Shown here: positions 43,733 to 50,924 of the stretch, piece after piece | Layout of the letters: each line of letters opens with the position of its first letter | How positions within the stretch are numbered: the stretch's first letter is position 1 | From: an uncultured Ruegeria sp. | Lineage (GTDB): Bacteria > Pseudomonadota > Alphaproteobacteria > Rhodobacterales > Rhodobacteraceae | Direction: 5' to 3' | Assembly: GCF_947500045.1 (NCBI RefSeq) | Contig: NZ_CANMQQ010000001.1 | Location: 1-64,000, forward strand | Length of the DNA: 64,000 bases | Translations under genes and position numbers: made by a program | Notes under the pieces: model-generated | The model's input: the letters and a program-made list of their open reading frames with translations, nothing else | The model's database searches: none | What the model was told of the DNA's origin: nothing

Positions 43733-43963
43733 TCAGGGTGTTTCGTCCGGCACAGGGTCATAGCCGTCGCCGCCCCACGGATGGCAACGTCCGACGCGTC
43801 GGACGGCCAGCCACGTGCCTTTGATGGCGCCGTGCTTTTCCAGTGCTTCCAGTGCGTAGGCCGAGCAGGTGGGTTGGTAGCGGCAGTTAAACCCAACCCA
43901 AGGGCTGAAGATCAACCGATAGGCTCGGATCGGCAGGGCAAGCATATGTGAAACTAGCGTCAT
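43733..43963 (-). CDS. yidD: Membrane protein insertion efficiency factor YidD
   Basis: A 76-residue YidD. '[35 protein letters not shown]' (in pieces) and '[17 protein letters not shown]' are the family signature with three conserved Cys. The start at 43963 (MTLVSHML) overlaps the rnpA stop by 4 bases; a longer reading into rnpA is discounted. It is a small peripheral protein that helps YidC-dependent insertion. Confidence 0.94.
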   Translation of the reverse strand: MTLVSHMLALPIRAYRLIFSPWVGFNCRYQPTCSAYALEALEKHGAIKGTWLAVRRVGRCHPWGGDGYDPVPDETP

Positions 43964-44388
43964 TTGCCGCCGTGCAATTTGCGCAAGGCATAGCGCAGAT
44001 CGTCTTTCAAAGCGTCGAAGGGGCGGGCGGCGGTGACCTCGGCGCGACCTATCAGAACATAGTCCCAACCCTCACGACCCTGAACAGACAAAACGGCCCG
44101 TGCGGCTTCGCGCAGGCGGCGCTTGGCACGGTTGCGGGCCACGGCGTTACCTACCTTTTTTGAGCAAGTGAAACCAACGCGGATACCGGGTGCTTCATCG
44201 GTACCGCGCTTGCGCGCCTGCACCATCATCGAAGCCGTGCCCTGCCGTTTTGACCGCGCGGCCTGCAGAAAGTCCGCGCGATTCTGCAATACGGTCAGTG
44301 TTTTTGGCGCACAAACGGACGCCGCCGGGGGCTTGACCCTCGGTTGGTTGTTACCATCCTCAGGGGCCTCCGGCGGCGTCATGTTCAT
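43960..44388 (-). CDS. rnpA: Ribonuclease P protein component
   Basis: A 142-residue RNase P protein. The core is '[21 protein letters not shown]', '[28 protein letters not shown]' (in pieces) with the RNR box, and the protein has an N-terminal extension of about 28 residues. It binds the catalytic RNA and the tRNA 5' leader. It is followed by yidD and preceded by rpmH, the classic order. Confidence 0.95.
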   Translation of the reverse strand: MNMTPPEAPEDGNNQPRVKPPAASVCAPKTLTVLQNRADFLQAARSKRQGTASMMVQARKRGTDEAPGIRVGFTCSKKVGNAVARNRAKRRLREAARAVLSVQGREGWDYVLIGRAEVTAARPFDALKDDLRYALRKLHGGK

Positions 44389-44409
44389 AACCTGACAGGT
44401 CGAGCGGCT

Positions 44410-44544
44410 TTATGCGCTCAGCGACTTGCGGCCACGTGCGCGGCGCGCGTTCAGGATCTTACGGCCGGCTTTGGTGGCCATGCGCGCGCGGAAACCGTGG
44501 CGGCGTTTGCGAACCAGGTTCGAAGGCTGATAGGTGCGTTTCAT
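44410..44544 (-). CDS. rpmH: 50S ribosomal protein L34
   Basis: A 44-residue L34, read by hand from the minus strand: it begins [18 protein letters not shown], continues with '[17 protein letters not shown]' and ends 'ARGRKSLSA'. Length and sequence are standard. It is the first gene of the minus-strand run rpmH-rnpA-yidD-ttcA-...-yidC, with a strong promoter 70 bp upstream. Confidence 0.97.
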
Positions 44545-44613
44545 CGCTCCGTCTCCAATCTATAGCGGTCGGGTGCGGCGCGGATTCGCCTGGCCCTAGT
44601 GTTCGAAGCCCGT

Positions 44614-44642
44614 CCTCTACTGGGTCACGGGTGCTAAGTCAA
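44614..44642 (-). promoter_or_regulatory. Probable promoter of rpmH-rnpA
   Basis: On the minus strand TTGACT (44642-44637), 17 bp and TAGAGG (44619-44614). The -35 box matches the consensus in five of six places. An AAACCCC/GGGGTTT hairpin (about 44641-44662) flanks it upstream. Confidence 0.65.
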
Positions 44643-44814
44643 ACCCCTAGGTGGGGGTTTTAACGCCTTTTGCAACAATTCTGTAACCGGCACCGGCAAA
44701 AGGTTTCAAATAGCGTGCTTTAGCGCCCTTAATCCTCACATTACCGACCCCAAATATCAACGCCGCGTGAGGCCTCTGTATTAAGGCCCACAGTCGTCGC
44801 ATGTTGTAGGCAGA

Positions 44815-45573
44815 ATGAAGCGTACCAAACCGGACAACATGATGAGTGACACAACTCAGACTGCGCGCAACAGATTTGCGCGCCACATTCCATTGCTGGT
44901 GATTCTTGTCGTGGCTGCGGTCGGGTTCTTCACCCTGGGCGACTACCTGACATTCGAGACCCTGCGCGACAACCGCGAGGCGTTGTTGGCGTGGCGCGAT
45001 GCCAATTACTGGGCCATGGCTGCCGCGTTTGTTGGATTATACATTGTGATCGTAGCGTTCTCGCTGCCCGGTGCCGCCGTGGCTTCAATGACCGGAGGTT
45101 TCTTGTTCGGGCTGTTTGCCGGGACTGCATTCAATGTGTTTGCCGCCACCATCGGAGCCTCGGCCATTTTCCTGGCTGCCCGCTGGGGGCTGGGTGAGTC
45201 GCTCACGGCGCGGCTGGAATCCTCGGAAGGGACGATCAAAAAGCTGAAGGACGGGCTGCGCGAAAATGAAATCTCGGTCCTGTTTCTATTGCGTCTGGTC
45301 CCCGTGGTCCCTTTTTTCGTGGCCAATTTGGTGCCCGCGCTGGTTGGGGTAAAGTTCCGTAACTTTCTGATCACTACTGCGCTGGGCATTATCCCGGGCG
45401 GCATCGTTTACACTTGGATCGGCGTCGGGCTTGGCGGTGTATTCGATCGGGGCGAGACGCCGGACGTCTCTCTGCTTTGGGAACCGTTTGTCATTGGGCC
45501 TATCATTGGCTTGTGTGTCCTGGCGGCGTTGCCGATTGTCATCAAATCCCTCCGTGGCCGAAAGGACGCCTGA
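44815..45573 (+). CDS. TVP38/TMEM64 (DedA-like) membrane protein
   Basis: A 252-residue inner-membrane protein of the TVP38/TMEM64 (VTT) family. The signature is 'FSLPGAAVASMTGGFLFGLFAGTAFNVFAATIGASAIFLAARW' (in pieces, about residues 82-125) and 'RLVPVVPFFVANLVPALVGV', with several membrane spans. The family may flip lipids; the substrate is unknown. ATG 44815 is used although MMSD at 44839 is possible. It is followed 3 bp later by the flavoprotein gene, a frequent pairing. Confidence 0.88.
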   Translation: MKRTKPDNMMSDTTQTARNRFARHIPLLVILVVAAVGFFTLGDYLTFETLRDNREALLAWRDANYWAMAAAFVGLYIVIVAFSLPGAAVASMTGGFLFGLFAGTAFNVFAATIGASAIFLAARWGLGESLTARLESSEGTIKKLKDGLRENEISVLFLLRLVPVVPFFVANLVPALVGVKFRNFLITTALGIIPGGIVYTWIGVGLGGVFDRGETPDVSLLWEPFVIGPIIGLCVLAALPIVIKSLRGRKDA

Positions 45574-45576
45574 TCG

Positions 45577-46995
45577 ATGCAAGAGTTGAAGACCGATATT
45601 CTGGTGATCGGCGCCGGATCAGGCGGGCTGTCTGTTGCAGCAGGTGCCAGTCAGATGGGGGCAGATGTTGTCCTGCTGGAAGGGCACAAAATGGGCGGCG
45701 ATTGCCTGAACTTCGGTTGCGTCCCGTCGAAGGCTCTGATTGCCAGCGGCAAGGTTGCCTATGGGCAGGCCCATGCCTCTGCCTACGGCATCGCGGATGT
45801 GGTGCCACAGATCGATTACGCCGCAGCCAAGGATCATGTTCATGACGTGATCGCCCAGATTGAGCCGATGGACAGTCAGGAACGCTTTGAAGGCTTTGGC
45901 GTCAAAGTGATCCGCGAATACGGCAGCTTTGTCTCTCCCACACAGGTACAGGCCAAAGATCACTTGATCACTGCCCGTCGTGTTGTGATCGCCACCGGCT
46001 CGTCGCCGCTGGTGCCGCCTTTGCCCGGGTTGGATCAGGTGCCTTATTATACCAACGAAACCATATTCGACCTGCGCGACAAGCCCGAGCATTTACTGAT
46101 CATCGGCGGAGGCCCCATCGGCATGGAAATGGCGCAGGCGCATATCCGGCTGGGATGCAGGGTGACGGTGATCGAAGGCATGAAGGCGCTGGGCAAGGAC
46201 GACCCCGAGGCGGCTTCGGTCGTGTTGGACAGCCTGAGGGCTGAAGGTGTTGCGATCCATGAAAACGCCATGGTCGCCCAGATTCGTGGCAATGCGGGTG
46301 CTGTCGAGGTGGTGACTGAGAATGGTGAGATCTTTGCGGGATCCCATCTGTTGTTGGCGGTCGGACGCAAGGCCAACATCGAACAGTTAAATCTTGAGGC
46401 TGCCGGGATCGAAAGAACACGCACAGGCGTTAAGGTCGATGCCGCGCTGCGGACATCCAACCGAAAGGTCTATGCGATCGGAGACGTGGCGGGTGGTATG
46501 CAGTTCACCCATGTGGCCGGTTATCAGGCAGGTGTCATTATCCGTTCGGCGCTGTTCGGGCTGCCCTCCAAGGCAAAAACGGCACATATTCCTTGGGCCA
46601 CATATACCGACCCGGAACTGGCGCAGGTTGGTTTGAGCGAAACGCAGGCGCGCGCGCAGCACGGTGAGACGCTGGAGATTGCCCGCTTTGATTATCACCA
46701 TAATGACCGCGCCATTTCCGAGCGGAAGACCAAGGGATTTATTAAGGTGATGGTCGTAAAAGGCCGGCCTGTCGGGGCGACAATTGTCGGACATCAGGCC
46801 GGAGAGTTAATCAACTTGTGGTCGCTAGCCTTGGCCAATAACCTCAAGATGAGCCAGATCGCCGCGATGGTTTCGCCCTATCCGACGATTGGAGAGCTTA
46901 ACAAACGCGTGGCAGGGGCCTATTTCTCTCCAAGGCTGTTTGAGAATCAAACGGTTAAAACGGTGGTCAGGTTCGTCCAACGCTGGATTCCCTGA
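45577..46995 (+). CDS. FAD-dependent pyridine nucleotide-disulfide oxidoreductase (mercuric reductase-like)
   Basis: A 472-residue flavoprotein of the lipoamide-dehydrogenase/mercuric-reductase type. The FAD motif 'ILVIGAGSGGLSVAAGA', the redox-active pair in 'GGDCLNFGCVPSKALIAS', the NAD motif 'LIIGGGPIGMEMAQAHIRLG' and 'VYAIGDVAGG' are present. The C-terminal dimer domain lacks the Cys pair of true mercuric reductases and has no N-terminal MerA domain. Its substrate is unknown; the pairing with TVP38-like genes is common. Confidence 0.88.
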   Translation: MQELKTDILVIGAGSGGLSVAAGASQMGADVVLLEGHKMGGDCLNFGCVPSKALIASGKVAYGQAHASAYGIADVVPQIDYAAAKDHVHDVIAQIEPMDSQERFEGFGVKVIREYGSFVSPTQVQAKDHLITARRVVIATGSSPLVPPLPGLDQVPYYTNETIFDLRDKPEHLLIIGGGPIGMEMAQAHIRLGCRVTVIEGMKALGKDDPEAASVVLDSLRAEGVAIHENAMVAQIRGNAGAVEVVTENGEIFAGSHLLLAVGRKANIEQLNLEAAGIERTRTGVKVDAALRTSNRKVYAIGDVAGGMQFTHVAGYQAGVIIRSALFGLPSKAKTAHIPWATYTDPELAQVGLSETQARAQHGETLEIARFDYHHNDRAISERKTKGFIKVMVVKGRPVGATIVGHQAGELINLWSLALANNLKMSQIAAMVSPYPTIGELNKRVAGAYFSPRLFENQTVKTVVRFVQRWIP

Positions 46996-47013
46996 CCCGA
47001 GGAGGAGTGCAAA

Positions 47014-48396
47014 GTGAACTCGCTGTCGGGCCGATTTCTGATCCTGACGACGGTCTTCGTCATGTTGGCTGAAATCCTGATCTTTGTGCCCTCGATCGCG
47101 CGCTTCCGCGAGGATTTCCTGCTGAACCGGCTGGAACGGGCGCAGATCGCCTCATTGGCACTGCTGGCTGATGACATGCTGGCCGAAGAGCTTGAGGCTG
47201 AGCTGCTGGTCAATGCGGGCGTCTATAACGTAGTGCTGCGGCGCGATGAGGTGCGGCAGCTCATGCTGTCTTCGCCCATTCCAGATCAGATCACCAGAAC
47301 CATTGATCTGCGTGACGCCAGCGCATGGGTGTTGATCCGCGATGCAACCCTGCGTCTCTTTACGCCTGAAAACGAGATAATCCGCGTCTTCGGCGCACCC
47401 GTGAAGGATGCGGGCTTGCTGATCGAAGTGACGATGGACAGCGATCCACTGCGCATGGCGATGACGGATTACGGATTGCGCATTCTGGGTCTGTCCTTTG
47501 TGATTTCGATCATTACAGCCTCGTTTCTGTTTCTGGCCGTGCGTGTGGTTCTGGTCCGGCCGATCAAAAGTGTGGTGGGCTACATGCAGCGCTATGCCAG
47601 CGCGCCCGAAGATGCGCGCGGTATCATCTCGCCCAATTCCAAGGTGACCGAGCTACGTGAAGCCGAAGAGGCTTTGAAGATGCTTCAGACCGATTTGACC
47701 CAGGCCTTGAAACAACGCGAACGTCTGGCGCAATTGGGGGGGGCAGTTGCCAAAGTCAGCCACGATCTGCGCAACATCCTGACCTCGGCGCAGCTGTTTA
47801 CTGATCGGATTGAGGCAAGCAATGACCCGCTGGTGGCACGCATGGCGCCCAAGCTTGTCAACTCAATCACCCGCGCTGTTTCTCTGTGCGAAAGCACTCT
47901 GGCCTTTGGTCGCGCGGAAGAGCCCGCCCCGACATTGACCATGGTGCGCTTGCGAGATATTGCCGAAGACGTCGTCAGTAGTGAGAGGCTGGCGCTGGCG
48001 GATGCCTGTATCGAGATCGCAAATGACGTGCCCGAAGACCTTGTGATCCGCGCTGACCCCGAACAGATATTCAGGGTCATAATGAACCTTGTGCGCAATG
48101 CCCGGCAGGCGCTGGTGACGTCCGGCAAGCCGGGTGGCATCTCTGTAGCTGCCTGTGAGCTGGATACCGATTGGTGTATTGAAATCAGCGATACGGGTCC
48201 GGGTCTTCCACCCAAAGCGCGCGAGAATCTGTTCACCCCGTTTCAAGGAGGTGTACGCAAAGGCGGCTCGGGGCTGGGGCTGGCAATCTCCCAAGAGCTG
48301 GTACGAGGTCACGGTGGGGAACTGCTTCTGAAAGACACCGGGTCCGAGGGGACAACCTTTGAAATAAGGCTCCCGCGCGGGGAAATGACTTTTTGA
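47014..48396 (+). CDS. Sensor histidine kinase
   Basis: A 460-residue kinase. Membrane segments are at about residues 7-27 and 156-180, with a sensor domain between. A HAMP-like linker follows, then 'VAKVSHDLRNILTSAQ' with the phospho-acceptor His250, and the ATPase motifs 'NLVRNARQAL' (N box), 'DTGPGLP' (G1) and 'GGSGLGLAIS' (G2). It starts GTG after GAGGAG. No response regulator lies beside it, so its partner is elsewhere. It is the last gene before tRNA-Arg. Confidence 0.9.
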   Translation: MNSLSGRFLILTTVFVMLAEILIFVPSIARFREDFLLNRLERAQIASLALLADDMLAEELEAELLVNAGVYNVVLRRDEVRQLMLSSPIPDQITRTIDLRDASAWVLIRDATLRLFTPENEIIRVFGAPVKDAGLLIEVTMDSDPLRMAMTDYGLRILGLSFVISIITASFLFLAVRVVLVRPIKSVVGYMQRYASAPEDARGIISPNSKVTELREAEEALKMLQTDLTQALKQRERLAQLGGAVAKVSHDLRNILTSAQLFTDRIEASNDPLVARMAPKLVNSITRAVSLCESTLAFGRAEEPAPTLTMVRLRDIAEDVVSSERLALADACIEIANDVPEDLVIRADPEQIFRVIMNLVRNARQALVTSGKPGGISVAACELDTDWCIEISDTGPGLPPKARENLFTPFQGGVRKGGSGLGLAISQELVRGHGGELLLKDTGSEGTTFEIRLPRGEMTF

Positions 48397-48416
48397 AGTA
48401 TTTTTGCAGAATCGAC

Positions 48417-48445
48417 TTGCGCGCACCGACCCTCAGGTCTAAATA
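48417..48445 (+). promoter_or_regulatory. Probable promoter of tRNA-Arg
   Basis: TTGCGC (48417-48422), 17 bp and TAAATA (48440-48445), ending 15 bp before the tRNA. Confidence 0.6.
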
Positions 48446-48460
48446 CCGCCTCACCAACGC

Positions 48461-48537
48461 GGACCGATAGCTCAGCTGGATAGAGTACTTGACTACGAAT
48501 CAAGGGGTCGGGGGTTCGAATCCTCCTCGGTCCGCCA
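48461..48537 (+). tRNA. tRNA-Arg (anticodon ACG)
   Basis: A 77-nt cloverleaf. The acceptor arm pairs GGACCGA (48461-48467) with TCGGTCC (48527-48533), then discriminator G and encoded CCA (48535-48537). The D arm is GCTCAGCTGGATAGAGT, the anticodon stem CTTGA/TCAAG with loop CTACGAA (anticodon ACG), and the T arm has GGTTCGAATC. Its 3' 17 bases are part of a 19-bp sequence repeated at 49742, so it is the attachment site of an integrated element. Confidence 0.96.
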
Positions 48538-48614
48538 CTGGTTTCCCCTAAAGTATTGAAAATAAACAACTTTTTATTTTTGAGGTTCGAATCCGTCGGG
48601 GGGATTCAAACCGA

Positions 48615-48636
48615 TCCCGCAACAAATCCCGCAACA
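48615..48636 (+). repeat. Decamer repeat pair, left
   Basis: TCCCGCAACA at 48615-48624 and 48627-48636, 12 bp apart, in the same orientation, 76 bp after the first att copy. Confidence 0.85.
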
Positions 48637-48728
48637 TTTGTGTGCAATAGCCATTCCTGACTTAGTTCAGAAATCCGTAGCTCCACCTGAGTCCATATGT
48701 AATACAGGACTAAAAAGAGGTTTGAGCA

Positions 48729-49646
48729 GTGAGTACATTTCGAATTGGTTTTGACGGGCCGTCGGTCGACAATGGTGAAATTGACGTTGCAGACCTAGCA
48801 CCTTCTCTTCTCGCCCTTGGCGATCTATTTGAAGCAGCCAATCGCGCGTTGAACAAAGATCGCAGCGAGGTGAAGCTAAAAATAAGAGCGAGCGAGAAGG
48901 GCAGCTTTATTGCTCTTCTTTCGCTGGATGTGAGCTTCATAGCTGACATGCTCGATTTGGTTGCCGCCCATCCTGATCGCATGACTGCGGCCAATCAGCT
49001 TTTGGATTTGATTATCAAAGGCGGTACCATCGCTGGAGGCACTTTTGGTTTCTTCAAAACTCTAAAATGGCTGAATGGCGGTAAACCGGACAGCGCTGCC
49101 AAGAACGATGATGGGACCACCTCACTTACCAAAGGCGGGACAACAATAATCGTTGATCAGCGCACCATCATATTGCTGGAAGACTTATCCACGCGAGAAG
49201 CAACGGAGAAGTTCGTCAAAACCTCCTTCAAGCCAGAGGGCATCCAGAAAGTGACATTGGACGAAGGTGACGAGGCCGACGATGAGCCCAATCTAGTATT
49301 GACCAAGGGCGACGTTGGATCAGCATTGGTTCCTGAGCCGTCGGAAGAGGAAGTTACCGAAACCAGCGTCGAGCGCGAAGCTCTGCTCAAGATAGTCAGC
49401 GCGCAGTTTGAAGAAGGTTACCTTTGGCGTTTTACCGACGGTACAAACACTTTCACAGCATCAATGGAAGACGAAGCGTTTGTTATGCGCTTGGACAAGT
49501 CAGAAGTGGTGCTTTCGAAAAATGACACCTTGCGTTGTGCAATCGAAGAAAAGCAGCAACTGACTGGATCTCGCCTCAAAACGGAGACTAGGATCATCGA
49601 AGTCAGAGAACACATCTCAGGCGCAAGACAGCTAAAGCTATTCTGA
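48729..49646 (+). CDS. Unknown cargo protein of the mini-element
   Basis: A 305-residue cytosolic protein that starts GTG, 'MSTFRIGFDGPSVDNGEIDV', and has 'DLAPSLLALGDLFEAANRALNK' (in pieces), a hydrophobic stretch near residues 98-112 ('GGTIAGGTFGFFKTL'), an acidic linker at about 178-216 and a C-terminal beta-rich part ending 'ISGARQLKLF'. It resembles uncharacterised proteins often carried by bacterial islands, which are sometimes defence functions, but this is only an impression. It is the sole gene between the two att copies. Confidence 0.75.
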   Translation: MSTFRIGFDGPSVDNGEIDVADLAPSLLALGDLFEAANRALNKDRSEVKLKIRASEKGSFIALLSLDVSFIADMLDLVAAHPDRMTAANQLLDLIIKGGTIAGGTFGFFKTLKWLNGGKPDSAAKNDDGTTSLTKGGTTIIVDQRTIILLEDLSTREATEKFVKTSFKPEGIQKVTLDEGDEADDEPNLVLTKGDVGSALVPEPSEEEVTETSVEREALLKIVSAQFEEGYLWRFTDGTNTFTASMEDEAFVMRLDKSEVVLSKNDTLRCAIEEKQQLTGSRLKTETRIIEVREHISGARQLKLF

Positions 49647-49660
49647 GAAAGTTTGAATAA

Positions 49661-49682
49661 TCCCGCAACAAATCCCGCAACA
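49661..49682 (+). repeat. Decamer repeat pair, right
   Basis: TCCCGCAACA at 49661-49670 and 49673-49682, with the same 12-bp spacing as the left pair, 60 bp before the second att copy. Confidence 0.85.
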
Positions 49683-49741
49683 TTTTTCCTGCAGGATGGC
49701 TTTAACATGTTGATAAATAACGTTTTTGAAAATTGGCTGTC

Positions 49742-49760
49742 TCCTCCTCGGTCCGCCACT
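49742..49760 (+). repeat. Second copy of the tRNA-Arg 3' end (att site)
   Basis: Nineteen bases identical to 48521-48539. The bases after it, TTTTCGCCTAAA and GGAAAATAAA, resemble those after the true tRNA (GGTTTCCCCTAAA and TGAAAATAAA), so it looks like the left end of a second element inserted in tandem. Confidence 0.85.
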
Positions 49761-49845
49761 TTTTCGCCTAAAAAAGTGGCAGCGTTTGGAAAATAAAGCA
49801 AAAACAATATGTTATCCTTAGATTTTCCGATTAAAAATTAGGTAA

Positions 49846-49884
49846 TCCCGCAACATCTGAAATCCCGCAACATTGTCCGCAACA
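49846..49884 (+). repeat. Third cluster of the decamer repeat
   Basis: TCCCGCAACA at 49846-49855 and 49863-49872, and TCCGCAACA at 49876-49884, 86 bp after the second att copy. It is in the same relative place as the left pair of the first element (76 bp after its att), supporting a second, tandem element. Confidence 0.8.
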
Positions 49885-50118
49885 AATCCTGTGAAGCGAC
49901 ACATAGTTTGTCCTTTTGGGACAGAACCTTTCCTTTTGCGACGCATAGTCTTGCCATTGATCTGTGCGGACTGACGGATCATCCCATCCCCTTTAGAATT
50001 GGTTTTGGACGAAGCCCTTCAGGGCGCTCGTCTCTAAAACCTGCTCCCGGCGAGGGTTGGGGGTAGCAAGCGCAAAATAATTCGAAAGGGTTGGTGCGGC
50101 CCGCAGGCACGGCCCTGT
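49885..50118. other. Non-coding stretch with no recognised feature
   Basis: No convincing gene is seen. TTTAGAATTGG and CCCTTCAGGGCG words and G-rich stretches occur without clear structure. It is probably decayed sequence of the second element. Confidence 0.4.
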
Positions 50119-50398
50119 CTAATTGTGTTGCGGGCGCGTGGGGACGAAGTCCCCTAGCTCTTCTCTAAATGGGAAGGGTGGGAATACCTGGTCCAAGCGA
50201 ATTGGTCTATCTTCCCGGATAGCGGCTTCGATTTCTCTGTCGATACCGTCCAACGCGTCCACCCTTGAGAGGTTGTGCGGTCCCAGCTTGCATGTAGCGA
50301 TTGATACGATCCTGATGCTCTGCCGAGGAAACTACCCAGAAGCTGAAAAGCTGAAATATGAGGCGCAAACGGCTTTTAGAAACATAACCAGTAAACAC
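50119..50398 (-). pseudogene. Frameshifted remnant of an unknown gene
   Basis: Two reading frames on the minus strand carry coding-like text. One (50398 to about 50265) gives 'SAEHQDRINRYMQAGTAQPLK'-like sequence (in pieces 'EHQDRINRYMQAG' and 'TAQPLK'); the other, entered by a one-base shift near 50262, reads VDALDGIDREIEAAIREDRP then 'IRLDQVFPPFPFREELGDFV' and ends 'PTRPQHN'. Each alone is short; together they read as one protein. It is not recognised. The second part (50119-50262) could also be a 47-residue ORF with a GTG start. Confidence 0.5.
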
Positions 50399-50470
50399 TC
50401 ACTCAACCGGGAAAAACTGAACCGATTAGGTGTACGGTTTCCTCAAGAAATTCAAGTTGTCGCCACTTAG

Positions 50471-50924
50471 AGTGCGCCGAAACGATGAAAAAGCCGAAAA
50501 CGTTAACAGTTTGATAGTCATTTGCCTCTTTGTTTCCGGTTTCTATCATTTAGAACAGCTGAAACGCACAAAACGCGAGAAAGTCTGGGCGCTTGGATAG
50601 TTCATCCTTTAGATTGGGTGTTGTGATATCGCGGCCTGCAAGTAGGAGGCCTTTTTGCCGAAAGTTGTAGATCTACTGCATCTTCGGAAGTGTATTTGGT
50701 AACGAGTGTGCTGTTCTGATCGTATGATCGGGACAGCATTTTCTATTTTTGGAGTTGCATTGGCAATATGCAGGCTCCCTCTTTTTACCGCAGGTGGTTT
50801 CGAGTTTGCCATGAGGTCATGTAATTTTAAGGTTAACTTTACTGCGGAAAATCCGCTCTGAAACCGTGGGATTCCTTCGAAATAACCTAGTGATGTGCCA
50901 TCGAACTTGCCCAGTGGGATTCGG
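50471..50924. other. AT-rich stretch without a supported gene
   Basis: An open frame on the minus strand (50609-50992) covers part of it and overlaps the end of the sensor kinase, but its translation is rich in Ser, Pro and Arg, lacks any known pattern and has no good start, so it is not called. A CAGCATTTTC region and a GGATTCCTTCG stretch show no clear terminator. Confidence 0.35.

Larger units (their letters stand above)
48521..49760 (+). mobile_element. Mini integrative element in the tRNA-Arg 3' end, without integrase
   Basis: TCCTCCTCGGTCCGCCACT occurs at 48521-48539 (tRNA 3' end and two flanking bases) and again, identical, at 49742-49760. Between the copies lie about 1.2 kb with one gene (48729-49646). 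Just inside both ends is a pair of the decamer TCCCGCAACA (48615-48636 and 49661-49682), in the place where arm-type binding sites of tyrosine recombinases would be expected. No integrase is present, so the element would depend on one elsewhere, or be a deletion remnant of a larger island. Confidence 0.78.

Noticed and set aside
44389..44810. Replication origin near rpmH/rnpA
   Set aside because: In some bacteria dnaA and oriC lie by rpmH, but no DnaA boxes in a cluster or dnaA gene were seen.
46047..46460. Open frames opposite to the flavoprotein gene
   Set aside because: High-GC shadow frames of a gene with clear FAD and disulfide motifs.
48615..49884. TCCCGCAACA repeats considered as a CRISPR array
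   Set aside because: The unit is only 10 bp, occurs in clusters with 12-bp to 17-bp spacing and no equal-length spacers; att-associated arm sites explain it better.
50123..50470. 115-codon open frame on the plus strand
   Set aside because: The opposite strand carries better coding text in two frames, and this frame is Ser-rich with a TTG start and no ribosome-binding site.
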